The notes under the pieces were generated by a model. That model did not search any database. It saw nothing but the letters and a program-made list of their open reading frames with translations, and was not told the DNA's origin. A stretch of 38,600 nt of DNA from Chrysophaeum taylorii (taxonomy: Eukaryota; Sar; Pelagophyceae; Pelagomonadales; Pelagomonadaceae): positions 1-38,600 of the forward strand of contig JAQMWT010000244.1 in assembly GCA_029834535.1 (NCBI GenBank), read 5' to 3'. A program made the position numbers and the translations under genes. Shown one piece after another: positions 9,591 to 19,727 of this stretch (position 1 is the stretch's first letter; every line of letters begins with the position of its first letter).

Positions 9591-11438
9591 ATGCAATTGG
9601 TCGCGTCTCATGCTACGAAACAACGTCAGAAGCAACGTCTGCAGACCCAGCCTAGTGTTTTCCGTGATGCCGATGATTACCAAGAGTACATCGACAAGAT
9701 TCCGGATAATTTGACTTTGGAAGAGATAGCCAAAGAGCGGATCACTGATGCTACATGCGAGGACTTTCGTTATCGCATGGCTCAGGGCCATTCTCTTCGT
9801 CGGTACGGAGCCGATTATCGCTATCTAGTGGTGAAAGGAGTTCTCTACCGTGCCGCACCTGACTTGCACCCGATGATAGTCGCACCCCGAACTTTACGGA
9901 CGCGCATCATCCGATTGTACCATGACACACCTCTCAATGGTGGTCACATGGGTCGTCAAAGTACAGTGCAGTCGATACTTGAACGTTTATGGTGGCCCCA
10001 CATGTCTAATGAGGTGGATGCCAATATTGCTGGTTGCATAGTGTGCAAGACAGCTCGCACGCCTGAACCAAAGAGAGCAGGTCTGCTTCAGGAACCGGTG
10101 TATGATGGTGATTGCGTCGTCCTTTGTATGGATTTGTTGGGACCTTTGCCCAGTGCTGGTCCCGAGACATATCTGATCATCTTTTTTGATCCATTTTCTC
10201 ATTTCTTGATTCTTGACGTACTACACCATAAGACTGCTGAGTCAATCCTCGAGTCTTTTGTCGCGAATATATTACTCAAAGGTTATCTACCTCAGAGGAT
10301 TCGTACCGACAATGGGAAGGAGTTCGTCAACAAGTTGATGGAAGAGTTTTGTCATCTCTTCAATGTTCGGTATAGTACCACGATTCCGCATCATGCTCAG
10401 GCTAATCCTGCGGAAAGGGTCAACCGCTTTGTCAAGGCTTTCCTCCGTGCGTGCCTTCAAAACCGCAAGATCACGGAATGGCCCGAATTCGCGGAGTACA
10501 TTGCTTTTTGCTACAATCGTAAGTTTATTCCGGGAACTCAGATCTCACCTTTCATGCTTCGTCTTAACCGGCAGCCTTTATTGCCAACCGATTACACGAT
10601 CATGGATCTTGATGTCCGCCGCCTGCCGAAAACTCGCTCCGATGTTGTGGCAGAGACTCGCGAGAGGCTGAAGTTCTATACCGCTACGGTGAACGAAGCT
10701 CGTGAGAAGGCTCTTCGTAAGCAACGTCAACGTCTCGCCTACAAAGCGGACCATGTCGATGTGGAGTATGAAGAAGGTTCACATGTTCTGCTCTACATCC
10801 CTTTTATTCAGAACAAGCTTCGACCGGAATGGCGCGGTCCATTCGTTATTTTGGAATGCTTGTCCCTGGCCACTTACAGGATTGAGTCTCTTGATTCTCC
10901 TCCTGAACGCCGTTGTGTTCATGTTAGCCAGATCACCCCTGTGGTGGTTTCTCCAGTGGTCGATCGAGCTGTGCCCAAGCCCAAGGAGACCTTTCGGGAT
11001 GATTACAAGCATGGGAAGTTCGTTATCTTTCGGATTCCGGATAACAAACGGTCCGATTGGCGAAAGGAGATTTACGTCGCTGAAGTTTATGAACCCTATG
11101 ATTTTGTGAATGATCGAGTCGCTCTGCATTTCTATGCTGATCTTGTTCCCCATGACAAGGTTTCTTATTACAAGCCTACCTCACATCTCTCTACTCGCAA
11201 GCTTAAGCCGGAATACAAGGACGTGGACGGTCGCAGTTTCACCGACAAGACCAAGGTCAACAACAGTACCACTCCTTGTGTCACCGACTTCGCGCCGCAT
11301 GAGGTCGATGTGTTGATTCCTAAGTTCACTTTGCGTAGTGGACGCGTTCCTGAACCTGTCGTTGAACGTGTCTACAAGAAGATTCGTTCCCGAGATGCTC
11401 ATTCCGCCAAGGCTCGTGCTTCTCGCCGGACTCGCTGA
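9591..11438 (+). CDS. Ty3/gypsy integrase (C-terminal pol fragment), right copy
   Basis: A 615-residue ORF. The zinc-binding HHCC motif is complete (H111, H119, C149, C152: LYHDTPLNGGH and GCIVC). The catalytic core has D181 (VLCMDLLGPLP), D240 (RIRTDNGKEF) and E275 (ANPAERVN). A GPY/F-like module follows (KLRPEWRGPF, about 409-418). Residues 460-615 are an unusual C-terminal extension with an aromatic/basic segment (RKEIYVAEVYEPYDF, VALHFYADL) that I cannot assign; it is not an obvious chromodomain. Integrase normally inserts the retrotransposon cDNA. Upstream RT and RNase H are absent because repeat S interrupts. The 3' LTR starts 31 bp after the TGA stop. Confidence 0.93.
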   Translation: MQLVASHATKQRQKQRLQTQPSVFRDADDYQEYIDKIPDNLTLEEIAKERITDATCEDFRYRMAQGHSLRRYGADYRYLVVKGVLYRAAPDLHPMIVAPRTLRTRIIRLYHDTPLNGGHMGRQSTVQSILERLWWPHMSNEVDANIAGCIVCKTARTPEPKRAGLLQEPVYDGDCVVLCMDLLGPLPSAGPETYLIIFFDPFSHFLILDVLHHKTAESILESFVANILLKGYLPQRIRTDNGKEFVNKLMEEFCHLFNVRYSTTIPHHAQANPAERVNRFVKAFLRACLQNRKITEWPEFAEYIAFCYNRKFIPGTQISPFMLRLNRQPLLPTDYTIMDLDVRRLPKTRSDVVAETRERLKFYTATVNEAREKALRKQRQRLAYKADHVDVEYEEGSHVLLYIPFIQNKLRPEWRGPFVILECLSLATYRIESLDSPPERRCVHVSQITPVVVSPVVDRAVPKPKETFRDDYKHGKFVIFRIPDNKRSDWRKEIYVAEVYEPYDFVNDRVALHFYADLVPHDKVSYYKPTSHLSTRKLKPEYKDVDGRSFTDKTKVNNSTTPCVTDFAPHEVDVLIPKFTLRSGRVPEPVVERVYKKIRSRDAHSAKARASRRTR

Positions 11439-11468
11439 GGGCAGCTCGTGTTCTCACCAGGGGAGTCC

Positions 11469-11789
11469 TGTGGCGGCAACTCCTGACCGCTAAGGCTTAC
11501 CCTCCTTTCCCGAGGCTTAATACCCGTTCAACGGGACGCCTTTCCCTACCTTCCTAGTGACATCATACCTCTCTCTTGTGAGAAGCATTCTTGCAGTATT
11601 CTTGTAGCATTCTTGCTATCATATACCATCTCTCCATCTTGTTGAGAGGCTTGGTGAGCGTGAGCAAGGTGTGTGGCGAGCATATCCGACCCCGAGTCCG
11701 TGTTTTCCTCGCTCAGTGAGGTCTAGGACGAGTCGGTGAGTACCCCCTTTGTCACCCGGGGTCGGGAGTGGTTTTTCTGTGCCGCCATA
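11469..11789 (+). mobile_element. Ty3/gypsy 3' LTR (right arm)
   Basis: 321 bp, beginning TGTGGCGGCA and ending TGCCGCCATA. A short purine run (AGGGGAG, 11459-11465) lies just upstream and may be the polypurine tract. Internal sequence closely matches 22089-22411 and 5502-5823. The 11790-12119 stretch between it and G-alpha is unique upstream sequence absent from the left arm. Confidence 0.9.
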
Positions 11790-11908
11790 CAGTATCTTAC
11801 TCAGAGGTTCCCCCTGTAGTGAGAGAAGACCGTGGAGGGCCGTTTCGAGACTCGAACGGCTAATGGGCATTTTCGTCTCGCTGCGCTCCGCCGTTCGTGT
11901 AAAAACCC

Positions 11909-11917
11909 TATAAATAC
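11909..11917 (+). promoter_or_regulatory. Possible TATA box upstream of G-alpha
   Basis: TATAAATAC lies about 200 bp before the G-alpha ATG, in the 330-bp region between the gypsy LTR and the gene. There is no supporting transcript data, so this is only a motif match. The left arm lacks the whole region. Confidence 0.3.
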
Positions 11918-12119
11918 GGGGGGTATACATACGTAACTAACCAAGAAAGGCAATGAGCGAAGCAAAGCCTTGTTTACCCATATGGGTTGACTGTACGTGA
12001 GGCATCCCAAACCAACAACAACAAGAGACAGTTGGTCAACAAGAACCTGGTTGAACTCGTGGGAAGGTTCTGTTATCTTGTATCTCAGGCCCGACATTGT
12101 CACTCCCTCTGGCAGCAAG

Positions 12120-13187
12120 ATGGGTTCGTGTGGATCTTCACTCACACCGGATGAAAAAAAAGTAATTGCAAAAACACGGAGCATTGAAGAAAAGAACGCG
12201 AAAGATCACGCTAGAGATGAAATGACCATCAAGCTTCTCCTGTTGGGCGCGGGTGAGTCTGGTAAAAGCACTATTTTTAAGCAGATGAAACTCCTGTATG
12301 GCAAGGGCTTCAGCGAAGATGAACGACGTGATTGGGTCCCCAAGATACACATGGGTACCGTTTCAGCTATCAAAGCGATTTGTTCAGCAGCTGTCCGATT
12401 CGGTACAGAAGGAAGAGTACACAACAAGTCAGCTTTCTACTACATCATGGACATGAATGAACGTGAATCATTGACTCCACGAGTTGCAGAAAACATAAAA
12501 GAACTGTGGTCAGATCCAGCGATTTCAGAAGTCTGGGAACGTCGTTGCGAATACCAAGTTATCGAATCCAACGAGCTTTATTTTCACAAGATAGACACCG
12601 TTTCTGCTCCAGACTACCTCCCTAGTGATGAAGACATCCTGGCTTCCCGAGTGCGCACATGTGGGATAGTGGAAGAGACATACATCATTGAAAATGTAGA
12701 ATTCGTCATTATAGACGTTGGCGGTCAGCGTAATGAACGCAAGAAATGGATCCACTGCTTCGATAACGTCAACGCAGTTATTTTTGTGGCGGCGCTGTCG
12801 GAGTTTGACCAGATGATGTTTGAGGATGAAACTCAGAATCGCATGATTGATACGCTTCATCTTTTTGACTCGATTTGTAACTCGCGCTGGTTTCAGAAGA
12901 CTGCAATGATCCTGTTCTTAAACAAGCGTGATCTTTTTGCCAAAAAAGTTGCAAAGAAAAATATACGAGATGTTGCAGACTGGCAGGACTATCACGGCAA
13001 AGCGTTCGACTATGATGATGGTATTACTTATTTTCTCCATAAGTTTCTAGAAAAAAATCAGCACAAAAATAAAGACATTTATACGCATGTTACTTGTGCG
13101 ACGGACACTGAGAACGTGAAGGTTGTTTTCAATGCTTCCAAGGATATAATATTGAAGTTCAACCTGGAGGCGTCTGGTTTCATGTGA
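12120..13187 (+). CDS. Heterotrimeric G-protein alpha subunit
   Basis: 355 residues, the usual family length, with no introns. The start MGSCGSS (ATG at 12120) is chosen because it gives a myristoylation/palmitoylation signal (G2, C4); an in-frame upstream ATG at 11997 has no such support. All GTPase motifs are present: P-loop GAGESGKS (43-50), switch I arginine and threonine (RVRT, R177/T180), DVGGQ (199-203) with the catalytic Gln, NKRD (268-271) and TCAT (325-328). The helical domain lies between about residues 62 and 175. The protein binds GTP at the plasma membrane and couples seven-helix receptors to effectors. The C-terminus ends ASGFM: Ser occupies the Cys position ADP-ribosylated by pertussis toxin in Gi. 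It resembles the Gi-like class, but the subclass is uncertain. TGA stop. Confidence 0.97.
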   Translation: MGSCGSSLTPDEKKVIAKTRSIEEKNAKDHARDEMTIKLLLLGAGESGKSTIFKQMKLLYGKGFSEDERRDWVPKIHMGTVSAIKAICSAAVRFGTEGRVHNKSAFYYIMDMNERESLTPRVAENIKELWSDPAISEVWERRCEYQVIESNELYFHKIDTVSAPDYLPSDEDILASRVRTCGIVEETYIIENVEFVIIDVGGQRNERKKWIHCFDNVNAVIFVAALSEFDQMMFEDETQNRMIDTLHLFDSICNSRWFQKTAMILFLNKRDLFAKKVAKKNIRDVADWQDYHGKAFDYDDGITYFLHKFLEKNQHKNKDIYTHVTCATDTENVKVVFNASKDIILKFNLEASGFM

Positions 13188-13969
13188 TGGACCTAGTATA
13201 ATTTCCTCTTTTATCTATTTTACGATACTCCGGTACCATTGGGAGTCTATGGTTGGAGCCACAAGTACCAGCCACACACTGCTTCATATGTGACAGGATG
13301 TGCTGCTTAGCAAGTATATGCTTGTGGTTCTCATGCCAGGGGCTTCCCTCGCCGATGACGACTGAATTCCTGTGAGAAGGATTTTCCGGGTGCTTGGTGT
13401 CATGTGTGAATGCACCTGCCTGTGACTTGGGTTCATATTTTAAACCTCTGTCTACTGTAATGGGTCATGACAGCTGATGACATGTGGCACTGCAGTTGGG
13501 TAAGTGGTCAATTTGCGTCGATCATGCCACGCTGAGTTCCTAGAAATGTCATTGGCCAGTGTTCCACACTCTATTGCAGTGCCATTTTGGCGCAGTTATG
13601 TAGGTTGGATAATGATGGGCACGGATCCCCCAGCTACACGAACATGCAGCCCTTTTAAGCATATGGATTTCCATGGGCGCGCAGGGCTGGCGGCGACGCA
13701 AGCCAAATGTTCAAGTGTAGTAAGTCGGAGTTAGAAAGTTTATAATGCGGGGCGGTTTCCGTATTGGCCACACGAGGCTGTATTAGTAGAGCTTTCGCTC
13801 GCAGGGACTCTCAGGCTGGCTCCACATCAGCAAACGATTAGTATCGAAGTGACGCAGCCACGCCTTAGCTGGGTGCGCGCCGAAAGCATGGGTGAGATTG
13901 GCCACTCTCGCGGTGGGCCAAGTTCGCTGGCGCGATAGCGCAGGCGCATCAGCAGCCGGAGATCCGCTT
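13188..13969. other. G-alpha 3' flank, no gene seen
   Basis: Conserved between arms (mirror of 3721-4502). A short plus-strand ORF (13504-13734) is present in both arms but is only 76 codons and is conserved at the DNA level like its surroundings, so it is not supported as a gene. No clear poly(A) tract marks a processed retrogene end. Confidence 0.5.
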
Positions 13970-14590
13970 TCGACACGTAGTGTCACATACGGGTATGGGC
14001 ATTTCCCGAAAAGCCGGGTATTGAGAGACCCGCATGGAGCGGGGTTGACGGGTACAGGTACGGGTACACCTACAAAACGCACTATTTTGGGGCTTAGGGG
14101 GTACGGGTTCGCGGAGGGTGCGGGTACAAGATGGGCCTGGGCACTCGGAGGGTCTGGGTGCATAATGGGCGCGGGTACACGGAGGGTACGGGCACGTGAT
14201 GGGTCTGGGTACACGGAGGGTGCGGGTACGTGGAGGGTACGGGTGCGTCGTGGGCGCGGGTACGTCGAGGAGGCAGGTACGCTCGAGAGTGGGCACGGTG
14301 TTCGGGGACACCCACTTGGGAAGAGGTCGTTTTTGTACGTTTCAGCACGTTTCCGGACTCTCTTGACCATCGGGTATACCCGACGCCCTCCGTACCCGGT
14401 ACCCGACTTCTCGTTCATGCGGGTGCCCGGCCATTCGGGTATACCCGGCGAATTTCCGGGTGAAGGTGCGATACCCGGTGGTCCGGGGCGGGTATTATCC
14501 GGACCCGGGACGTACCCGGACACGGGATGTACCCGGACCCGGGATGTACCCGGACCGGAACCAGTCCTGAATACCGACATGCCCGTACCA
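13970..14590. repeat. GGGTAC-rich minisatellite (right)
   Basis: Imperfect tandem units such as GGGTACACGGAGGGTGC and GGGTACGTGGAGGGTAC, then a second block of CCCGGACxCGGGATGTAC-type units around 14500-14560. The G-rich strand is plus. The 313-codon minus ORF running through it is low-complexity and not supported as a gene. Confidence 0.85.
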
Positions 14591-14808
14591 AAACCCTCGC
14601 TCCGCGAGCGACGCTGATGCGGTCGAAACCCAATCAAAAAAATCGAAACGTGTTGGACACAGACAACGAAGCGCGTAGCACGTGTGGCTGAGAGAGTTAG
14701 ACAAGTGCAGGCCAGTACGCTCACTTGATCCCAAATCTCAGACCCCGCAAAGTTCGTGCTGCTTCGGAATGGTCCCTCGCAAACACTCGGAAGTCGCCCG
14801 ACCCCGCA

Positions 14809-15785
14809 TTAGAGTTGAACTTCAATTTGGACGTGCTCGATGAACTTGTAGAAGGCAACGTCCACATTCAGTCGCCGAGGAACGCGGGCGACCTGCAGAG
14901 TGGCGGCGCGCTCGATGGCGCCGAGGTCGTCGAACCCGATCCGCACGGCCAGAGCGCGCTCTCGTGGCCGTAGACGGTCGTCGACAGCTACCGGCGACGG
15001 CGCAGCGTGAGTATCGTCGCCGTCGCCATCGGTTCTCTGCTCTTTCCAGCCGCCGTCGCGGTGCGATCGATGGTTTACGGGTGCAGCTTGGCGCTAGCAG
15101 GCCGATACGTCGTCGGTCGGACCGGGGAGCGCGATGTCGTTGTCGTCCTTCTCCTCCTTCTCCTCCTCCTCCTCCTCCTCGATGATCTCGACATCGAACA
15201 TTTCGAGCACGTTCCAGCACGCGCATGACGCGCGCGGCGGCATCGGCGGCGAGCGATCGGTCGAGCTCCTTGCCTCGCAACGAAGAGGTCGGCCAATGTC
15301 CGAGTACTTGTCAACCTCGACCCAATGGGCGAATGCGCCGGAGAAACCCAACACTCGGCGTCGAGAGCAACGGGTCCGGAGAAGCATCTGGCACGTGTCG
15401 GTAGGCGGCTTGCAGCTGGTCGACGGAGCGTTCGAGGCCTTGGAACTCGAACCAATCGCGACTCGACGCAGCTGCGCGGCGGCGGCGCCCAGGTGGTCGT
15501 CCAGCCGGGCCTTGAGGCCTGCGATCTCCTCCTCGAATGCGTCGATCTCTCGCTGGAGAGCGTTAAGGTCACACCCCTGCATTTTCTTGAACCCGACCTG
15601 CTTGCGCTCAGACATCCGCGCTCGCATCGCCTCTCTTGATCTTCCGAGTCAGTGCCCGACGTAGAGGATCCCACTCGTCCTCCTGCTGCGCCTCCATCGC
15701 GAAGCACGCTGCGAGTCGCCCGGGTGCGAGCCTGTCAATGTCGCTCCTCCATTCCCAGATGTCGCGTGTGGCGGTAATCCTTGCG
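14809..15785 (-). pseudogene. Broken coiled-coil protein gene (right-arm copy)
   Basis: Minus-strand remnant of about 325 codons. A first segment (about 15785-15630) is in one frame; after a frameshift near 15625 the frame continues MSERKQVGF, a heptad-like helix (LQREIDAFEEEIAGLKARL) and an acidic run of about seven glutamates near 15165-15185. A TAG at 15094-15096 interrupts, but the same frame stays open beyond it and ends at TAA 14809-14811 with a plausible globular end (IGFDDLGAIERAA, NVDVAFYKFIEHVQ). Other short coiled-coil-like pieces sit in alternate frames, so more indels are likely. Family unknown; a nucleoporin-type coiled coil is a loose resemblance only. Introns instead of mutations are possible. 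Confidence 0.45.
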
Positions 15786-15845
15786 CGCTTTCGTTACCCC
15801 TCATTCTATCGAACTCTCTTTCTATCCTTACGTCTAAAAAGGAGA

Positions 15846-16807
<962 letters not shown>

Positions 16808-16853
16808 AGTTGTGACCTATTAAAAATAGGTTATAGGATTGATAGACAGATTC

Positions 16854-17141
16854 TAACTAACGAACTAACTTCAGACCTCTCCCGAGCATGGGAGCCAGGC
16901 CGGACAGGCAGGAGCCGATCCGGAATCACAGAGGAAAATCACGCAGTTGGGGCTGAGGCGAGGGACGAGGACTCGTTGATGACGGACCGCCACTGCGCGC
17001 GGTCTTGTGCGAAGTCGTGCAAAAGCGTCGCAGGCCGCAAACGTGTTGGTCCACGAACAATCGACCTGTCCGTCGCGTTCTGCCCAACCGAGCGAACCCC
17101 ATCCCAGCGCGGACTTTCCGGGTGCTAACCGGCCAGCCCGG
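16854..17141 (-). mobile_element. SINE-like element with perfect 13-bp TSD
   Basis: 288 bp, flanked by GATAGACAGATTC at 16841-16853 and again at 17142-17154. On its sense (minus) strand it starts CGGGCTGGCCGGTTAGCACC and ends with GGTCTGAAGTTAGTTCGTTAGTTA, a TTAG-type tail. Long TSDs and a simple-repeat 3' tail are the signature of target-primed reverse transcription. It carries no ORF. It is 5'-shorter than the copies at 9106-9503 and 19037-19328, as expected for incomplete reverse transcription. Confidence 0.9.
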
Positions 17142-17154
17142 GATAGACAGATTC

Positions 17155-17989
17155 GCATAAGAATGAAGGGTTTCTTGAGTGCGGGTCATATGTACAGTAC
17201 GCTATTTTAAGCGTGGGCTTATTTACAAGACCAAACAAATCAACATGCTATTTAAAACAGGATGACTTGAGACTGAAGAATGGATTAATTCTCGAGCAGT
17301 CAGTCTTTTGTTGGGGAATGGGAGGAAAAACCCGTACAAGTTTCCGCGGCTTGTGTAGGAAAATTTTTAATTTTATTAGCTATGCGAGTGCATATGACCA
17401 GTGGCCGACCCAACTCGGCCACAAACCAAATTAACTGGTGGTCAAATACCGTCACACAACAGATATGAACAGTAGACTACCGCCAAGCACATTGTCGCAT
17501 TGTACTCGTAATCAGGCGTGAATTCATCACTCCATTATACGCACAACACAGTTGGGCTGACACACCTACGCATCTGGGCCCATAACTTGGAGAGATTTGA
17601 CCCTCTCCGGGTACATGGTAGAGACTGCGTGCAGTCTTAGGCGTGTACAGACCATTCCGCTTGTCACATGCTACTACACATGGTAGGGATTTAAGCCCGA
17701 ACTCCTTAAGGACATTAGGTCCCATAGAAGCGTTTACACTGACAAAGAGGAACGAAGCCTCCATTACTTAAACAGACAACCCCATACCTGACGGTACGCA
17801 CCTGGAGGTCTACTCCTTGTTGGAAGTGAACTGCAGATCTAATTCTTCATAATCCGAGATAAAAGGGCGGAAGAGGTAAGGAAGGAAAGAGGGAAAGCCG
17901 TATTACGGAGAGAAAACCCTCTTGCAGTGATAGGTGTGAAAGGCGTGAAATGTTCCAGTGTCGTGCACATAATAGTGTAGCTCTCTGGA
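17155..17989 (+). repeat. Repeat S, right outer copy (uninterrupted)
   Basis: The most complete copy of repeat S, and the one without a SINE insertion: GAAAGCCGTATTACGGAGAG is continuous at 17894-17913. Its 3' end (CTCTCTGGA) is fixed by comparison with 9576-9584; the 5' limit is unclear. The right palindrome arm ends inside it at about 17523. No coding frame is supported. Confidence 0.75.
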
Positions 17990-18070
17990 CAAATGACACT
18001 AGTTGACCAAATGACTTTTTTTTTTGACCAAATGACATTTTTTGGCTGACCAAATGACACCAATCGGCAA
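17990..18070. repeat. Short GACCAAATGAC repeats
   Basis: GACCAAATGAC occurs three times in about 50 bp (around 18003, 18028 and 18049), separated by T-rich runs, with a related ACAAATGACAC just before. No gene. Confidence 0.8.
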
Positions 18071-18204
18071 TAATAATTAATGCGCTCGCGAAACCGTCGT
18101 CGCCAGCTCAGTATATCAGTATGTTGGATACTAAACGGATCGCAAAAACGGGTATTTCAATGTGCGTCCCGTCTGTCCTGTCGGTCTTCCGTGTTTTCTT
18201 TTTA

Positions 18205-18333
18205 CTTGCTAGAAAGAGAAATTACTTATAGTACGCAAGACTGCTTCGGGTGTTCTTCCGGTTTTACTAGCTAGAAAGATAAATTACCTATAGGACGCAA
18301 GACTGCTCCGGACGTCTTCCGCTTTTTTTCTCG
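18205..18333. repeat. Two-copy ~65-bp tandem duplication
   Basis: Two adjacent units share GCTAGAAAGA(G/T)AAATTAC(T/C)TATAG, ACGCAAGACTGCT and CTTCCG. The remaining 18071-18204 has no supported gene. Confidence 0.8.
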
Positions 18334-19025
18334 CGAAAAACCGCGTCATGGCTCGCGCCTTCGTGGCGAGCGACGGCGGACCACCACGTGGCTCGGGATG
18401 ACGAGACAAACCGTCCGGCGGTCAGCGAGGCGGGAGACCACTCGCCGCCCATCGCCGACCCGGACCCGCGGCTCGCCGTCCCGCTTGCCCTCCGCCACGC
18501 CGAAGGCGTCGTCGCCCGCGCAGACGAACCTTGATCTCGGAAGCGCTTCTGACTTGAACGCTGTGTTATATAGTTTCTATATTTCAACCAAAGGCCCTGC
18601 CGCGCCGGCCCTAATTTTCGTGCCCAACTACTCGGATGACCGTCCACGCCGCTCGACCCCAGCTTCTCAGGACTTCGAAAGGGCTCCATGAGTCGTGGTT
18701 TTGAGCCGTTTGCGGGTCGGGTGGCCGAGCACATCGCTCGTACGCCGCTCGCTCGCATTTTCCCTTCATTTACCCGAGAAGAACAGGTACCCTGGAGTAG
18801 TTCTTTCGCGGTGTACCTAGCCTTTGTGATCTTATCTGTCGTCGTTTTGTCCACGATAGACTGCAAAACAGTAGTCGTTGCCGTGGGTGAGACAAGACAT
18901 AGCTGTTGAGCGATCGTGCTTGCTATGGGTAGCTGAATGCTTAAGTGGCTGGCGGTTGCCGTGACTGGGAAATTCCAGAGACATGGTTGCTTTGCGGCAG
19001 TCGTCTTGGCATTAAAGATTGCCAT
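18288..19025 (-). CDS. Hypothetical ORF, 245 aa, doubtful
   Basis: An uninterrupted minus-strand frame with an ATG at 19025, rich in Ala, Ser, Arg and Thr. No domain, signal peptide or membrane segment was recognised, and its 3' end runs into the tandem duplication at 18205-18333. Its GC-rich composition alone can produce such a frame. A plus-strand 73-codon ORF (18688-18909) with a hydrophobic stretch overlaps it. Neither is convincing. Confidence 0.2.
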   Translation of the reverse strand: MAIFNAKTTAAKQPCLWNFPVTATASHLSIQLPIASTIAQQLCLVSPTATTTVLQSIVDKTTTDKITKARYTAKELLQGTCSSRVNEGKMRASGVRAMCSATRPANGSKPRLMEPFRSPEKLGSSGVDGHPSSWARKLGPARQGLWLKYRNYITQRSSQKRFRDQGSSARATTPSAWRRASGTASRGSGSAMGGEWSPASLTAGRFVSSSRATWWSAVARHEGASHDAVFREKKSGRRPEQSCVL

Positions 19026-19036
19026 GAAGAGACTCG

Positions 19037-19328
19037 CAGCTCACCCGGCGTAGGTTGGCACCTATTCGCCTCCCGGGCGGGCCGGTTGGCAGCCGGAACG
19101 TTCGCAGTGGGACGGGGTATGGCCGGGGGGCGAAGACGGAAGGTTATCGACGAGTTGGTTGTCAGTCACATCGCGGTCTCCTCGTCGCATGGCGACAAGC
19201 TTGATGGTCACTCTCCGCCGACCGACCTTTCGTCGCTCCTCGTCTACAGGCCCGTGATTCCGGACTGGCTCCTGTCGGTCCGGCCTGGCTCCCATGCTCG
19301 GGAGAGGTCTGAAGTTAGTTAGTTAGTT
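19037..19328 (+). mobile_element. SINE-like element with perfect 13-bp TSD (diverged copy)
   Basis: 292 bp between two copies of ATGAAGAGACTCG (19024-19036 and 19329-19341). It shares TCGCCTCCCGGGCGGGCCGG, GGCTCCCATGCTCGGGAGAG and the GTTAGTTAGTTAGTT tail with the other copies, but the middle is clearly diverged, so it is an independent insertion rather than a duplicate of the palindrome copies. Confidence 0.92.
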
Positions 19329-19363
19329 ATGAAGAGACTCGTAAGTTCAAAGTCAGACGTCGG

Positions 19364-19575
19364 GAAATGCGTCGAGAGACTTGTGAGGTCACCAACTGAT
19401 ATAGTCGCGAAATGTGTCGAGAGGCTTGTGAGGTCACCAACTGATATAGTCGCGAAATGTGTCGAGAGACCTGTGAGGTCGCCAATTGATATAGTCGCGA
19501 GATGCTTCCAGAGACCTGTGAGGGCGCCAATTGATATAGTCGCGAAATGCTTCCAGAGACACATTGATATACGCC
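19364..19575. repeat. 45-bp minisatellite, about 4.7 copies
   Basis: Units start at 19364, 19409, 19454, 19499 and 19544 (GAAATGxxTC...CTGATATAGTCGC). The period is a multiple of three, so frames stay open on both strands; the plus frame gives a 15-residue repeat (KCVERLVRSPTDIVA). It begins 22 bp after the SINE TSD. Coding use is not supported. Confidence 0.95.
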
Positions 19576-19727
19576 ATCGTAAGGCGTTCGCGGCAAGGCA
19601 TGGGCGCGAGCGGCTTATGTTGGTGATCTGAAGGTCGTGATGCACGTGATGGCGCCGAGAGTCTGTCGAGATGACGAATATCGGGGTGTTAAAAGCGGCG
19701 ACACGGAGAGCCTCGACTTGGTCATGC

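Noticed and set aside
13504..13734. 76-codon ORF conserved in both arms
   Set aside because: Conservation is that of the duplicated DNA as a whole; no codon-level signal or family.
13892..14617. 241-codon plus-strand ORF over the same minisatellite
   Set aside because: Gly/Arg/Thr repeat translation of the opposite strand; no independent support.
13783..14724. 313-codon minus-strand ORF over the GGGTAC minisatellite
   Set aside because: It is Pro/Arg/Thr low-complexity dictated by the tandem repeat, with no conservation of frame in the left arm.
18688..18909. 73-codon plus ORF with a hydrophobic segment
   Set aside because: Short, overlaps a longer minus ORF, and has no recognisable family.
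19364..19575. Possible CRISPR-like array
   Set aside because: Units are contiguous 45-bp tandem copies without unique spacers, and the setting is eukaryotic.
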